The notes under the pieces were generated by a model. It did no database searches, was not told the origin of the DNA, and worked only from the letters and a program-made list of their open reading frames with translations. A program made the position numbers and the translations under genes. This document shows positions 62,115 to 64,000 of a DNA stretch of 64,000 nucleotides, piece after piece. Positions within the stretch are counted from its first letter, which is position 1. The number at the start of each line of letters is the position of its first letter. The stretch is from Cardinalis cardinalis (lineage: Eukaryota > Chordata > Aves > Passeriformes > Cardinalidae), in NCBI GenBank assembly GCA_014549065.1, contig JACDOX010000008.1:220091-284090 (forward strand), given 5' to 3'.

Positions 62115-64000
62115 AAATCTGGAAAAAAAATCCCTCATTTATGGTGACTACAACTCCCAACGCAGACCCGCTCGGCGAAATAGAAATTTGGGATTATAAA
62201 CATGTGTGTATGTAAACAAAAGGTGTTTCTTCTGTTACCCTTCGTTTCTCACAGCATAAGCAATTTTTATTCAGACTTCAGTATTTTCTTTAACACTATA
62301 CCGCTGTCAAAACATTATTCCCGTTTTGTTTGCTTTTGACAGCTGAGCAGTTCTTAAAAATACCAAAATCGGGACCTTCCATGCTAAACAGAAAATCTCA
62401 GATGGAGAAATCACTGCGCGATATTGTACCTTGGATTTCAGCAAGACATCTCACGGAGAGCACAGCCCAAAAGGGGGAGAAAAAAAGAAAGAAAATAAAA
62501 GACACAGCAATGCACATATTTAGTTCATTATAAAACCAAATAATCTACTATGGCTACATTCTTCCCTCTCTTTCTTGCAATGTGATTTCTGACATTTCTC
62601 TTCAAATTCTAGAGAAAAAATCTGCAAGGAAATAAAGTACTGTTAAAAATTAAGTTAAAAGCCTCCCCTTTAAAGTGCTAACAGAAATAATCTTGCCTTC
62701 TTAAATTCTGCGTCCACAAAAATCAGAGAATTTGGAAATGGGCACACAGGCTGTGGTCTTCTTAGGCGACTGAAGGGTCGATGTGATTTTAACCAGGACA
62801 GAGAGCATCAAAGAGGAGCAGGGAATTATAATCTAAATTTCATACGGAAGCCTTATAAGAGACGCCCACAAAGCAGGACCCGATTGCTAAATAAATTCTA
62901 CTGGCATCCTCCCTTCTGTCACCAGCAGCGTGGGTCCATTTGCTCAGCTCAGAAATTAAACATTAACTAAGAGTTGAGCCTCTTTCCACATTCCAAGGGT
63001 AAAAGTTGTCACTCACAGTTTTTAAAAACACCCTGGCCAGTTGGAACGATGAGAAGGAAGGAGGAGAAGGGTTACAAATTTACAGGTGTTGAAATTGCAC
63101 ATTTTTGTTTCCTAGAAAGTTTAGTTAATTACAAGTCTTTTCCCACTCTCCTCCTCTCAAGAAAAAAGGCAGAACTTTCCCCTGCCCTTTGGGCTCCATC
63201 CGATTCTTGCTGATTTAACAGTGCCACTGAGGAAGGTGAGAGGCTGCTTTTTCTAAATTTATGATTGCTCTTCCTAATTCAAACTCTGCTTTAGTTGCTT
63301 CAAAGTACCAGAAGCTTTGGTTTAAGAAAAAACCAAACCTTTAACCATGATTCTACTCCAGCTATTTGTATACAAAATGTCAAATCAACATTCTTCTGTC
63401 ATTAGCTGATGGTTTGTTGTTTTGGTTTGGTTGGTTTGTTTTTTGTTTTTTGTTTTTTTTCTGAAAACAGCTGAAGACAACAACAGGAGTAAAACCATCT
63501 CAAAAGCTAGCTTATGCAACTCTCACATAGGAAAAATTCCCATTGGAGTCAAAGCTTCTTTTCTTCTCCTAAAACTTCTAAACCTACTCCTGCAATAAAG
63601 CCATTCTTTGCTTCTGAGCTAAATACCTGGAGGTAAGGTCTGCTGTGGCTATGGACGTACACCCACATACATGTACACACATGGCATTAGTCATCCCATG
63701 TCTGGGCCTTCGCCACTCAAGCTCAGCTCCTATGCTCTTAGCCGGTAGTACAAGTATTAGACACACCTCTGAAATGCAAGCTGATGAAACAATATTTCAA
63801 ATTTTGTTTAATCTGGCAAAAATCTAATATCAGTAATCAGCAGAAACATATAACTTCAGATAGCGTTTCATTCAATTATTCTGTTAATGTGATGGCAAAC
63901 TTGTTTCTGATTTTTCCAGCATTTCTTCTCAATGCTGATAAGAAATATGTTTGAGACATCTCTCATGATAACCACAGACTCTCCAGACTCTCCTAAACAT
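62115..64000. other. Right-end AT-rich sequence, no gene recognised
   Basis: About 1.9 kb without a credible exon. A T/G-rich low-complexity tract (GGTTTGGTTGG, TTTTTTGTTTTTTG) lies at 63,410-63,463. TTTTGACAGCTGAGC at 62,335-62,349 joins a MEIS-type TGACAG to an E-box CAGCTG. It could include 3' UTR of a - strand gene lying beyond the window; nothing identifies one. Confidence 0.5.

Noticed and set aside
61248..62215. Frames of 130-192 codons on both strands in CpG island 7
   Set aside because: Same compositional artefact; mutually overlapping, no recognisable protein.
52270..62345. MEIS-type TGACAG/CTGTCA sites scattered through the CpG cluster as evidence of autoregulation
   Set aside because: About eight occurrences in roughly 11 kb against about five expected by chance for a hexamer on two strands; not a meaningful enrichment.
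40000..64000. MEIS2 coding exons (expected neighbour of CDIN1)
   Set aside because: I looked on both strands for homeodomain (WFINARRR), N-terminal (MAQRYDELPHYGG) and C-terminal MEIS2 coding sequence and saw none. Only flank or UTR could be present.
1..64000. CRISPR arrays, operons, ribosome-binding sites, tRNA or rRNA genes
   Set aside because: None seen; the sequence is vertebrate nuclear DNA and no cloverleaf or rRNA-like block was recognised.

Overview
This is a 64 kb piece of a vertebrate nuclear genome, almost certainly a bird. The diagnostic features are two CR1 LINE fragments with avian-type 3' sequence, large AT-rich non-coding stretches, few interspersed repeats, and one exon that reads as the C-terminus of CDIN1 (C15orf41, CDAN1-interacting nuclease 1). 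I cannot fix the species. Isolated n bases occur about once per 0.5 kb as far as position 56,603. One 198-base n gap at 3,803-4,000 sits in a GGGAA-type satellite.

Layout. Positions 1-14,108 are best read as the last intron of CDIN1 (+ strand), holding both CR1 fragments, the gap, a YY1-like inverted repeat and a 20-bp palindrome. Positions 14,109-14,244 are the terminal CDIN1 coding exon, followed by a 3' UTR of about 1.0-1.4 kb with AATAAA signals at 15,237 and 15,601. From there to about 51.3 kb I recognise no gene: the sequence is AT-rich and CpG-poor. It holds a 5 x 21 bp minisatellite, a 112-bp tandem duplication, a TAA microsatellite, two candidate G-quadruplexes, two small CpG-containing islets and one perfect isolated NRF1-type motif.

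The last 12 kb is different. From about 51.4 to 62.1 kb there are seven separate CpG-rich blocks with AT-rich spacers. No exon of a known protein can be read in them, and the long open frames there look like by-products of GC-rich DNA. In human the gene beyond CDIN1's 3' end is the homeobox gene MEIS2, in convergent orientation. By inference this cluster is a regulatory or non-coding-RNA promoter domain on the MEIS2 side of CDIN1. I looked for MEIS2 homeodomain, N-terminal and C-terminal coding sequence and did not find it.

No previously undescribed protein system is visible. The most worthwhile leads are the gene-less CpG-island cluster, the complete absence of n bases across the last 7.4 kb, a roughly 250-bp alternating purine-pyrimidine (Z-DNA-prone) array inside one island, and the lone NRF1 motif in CpG-poor DNA.
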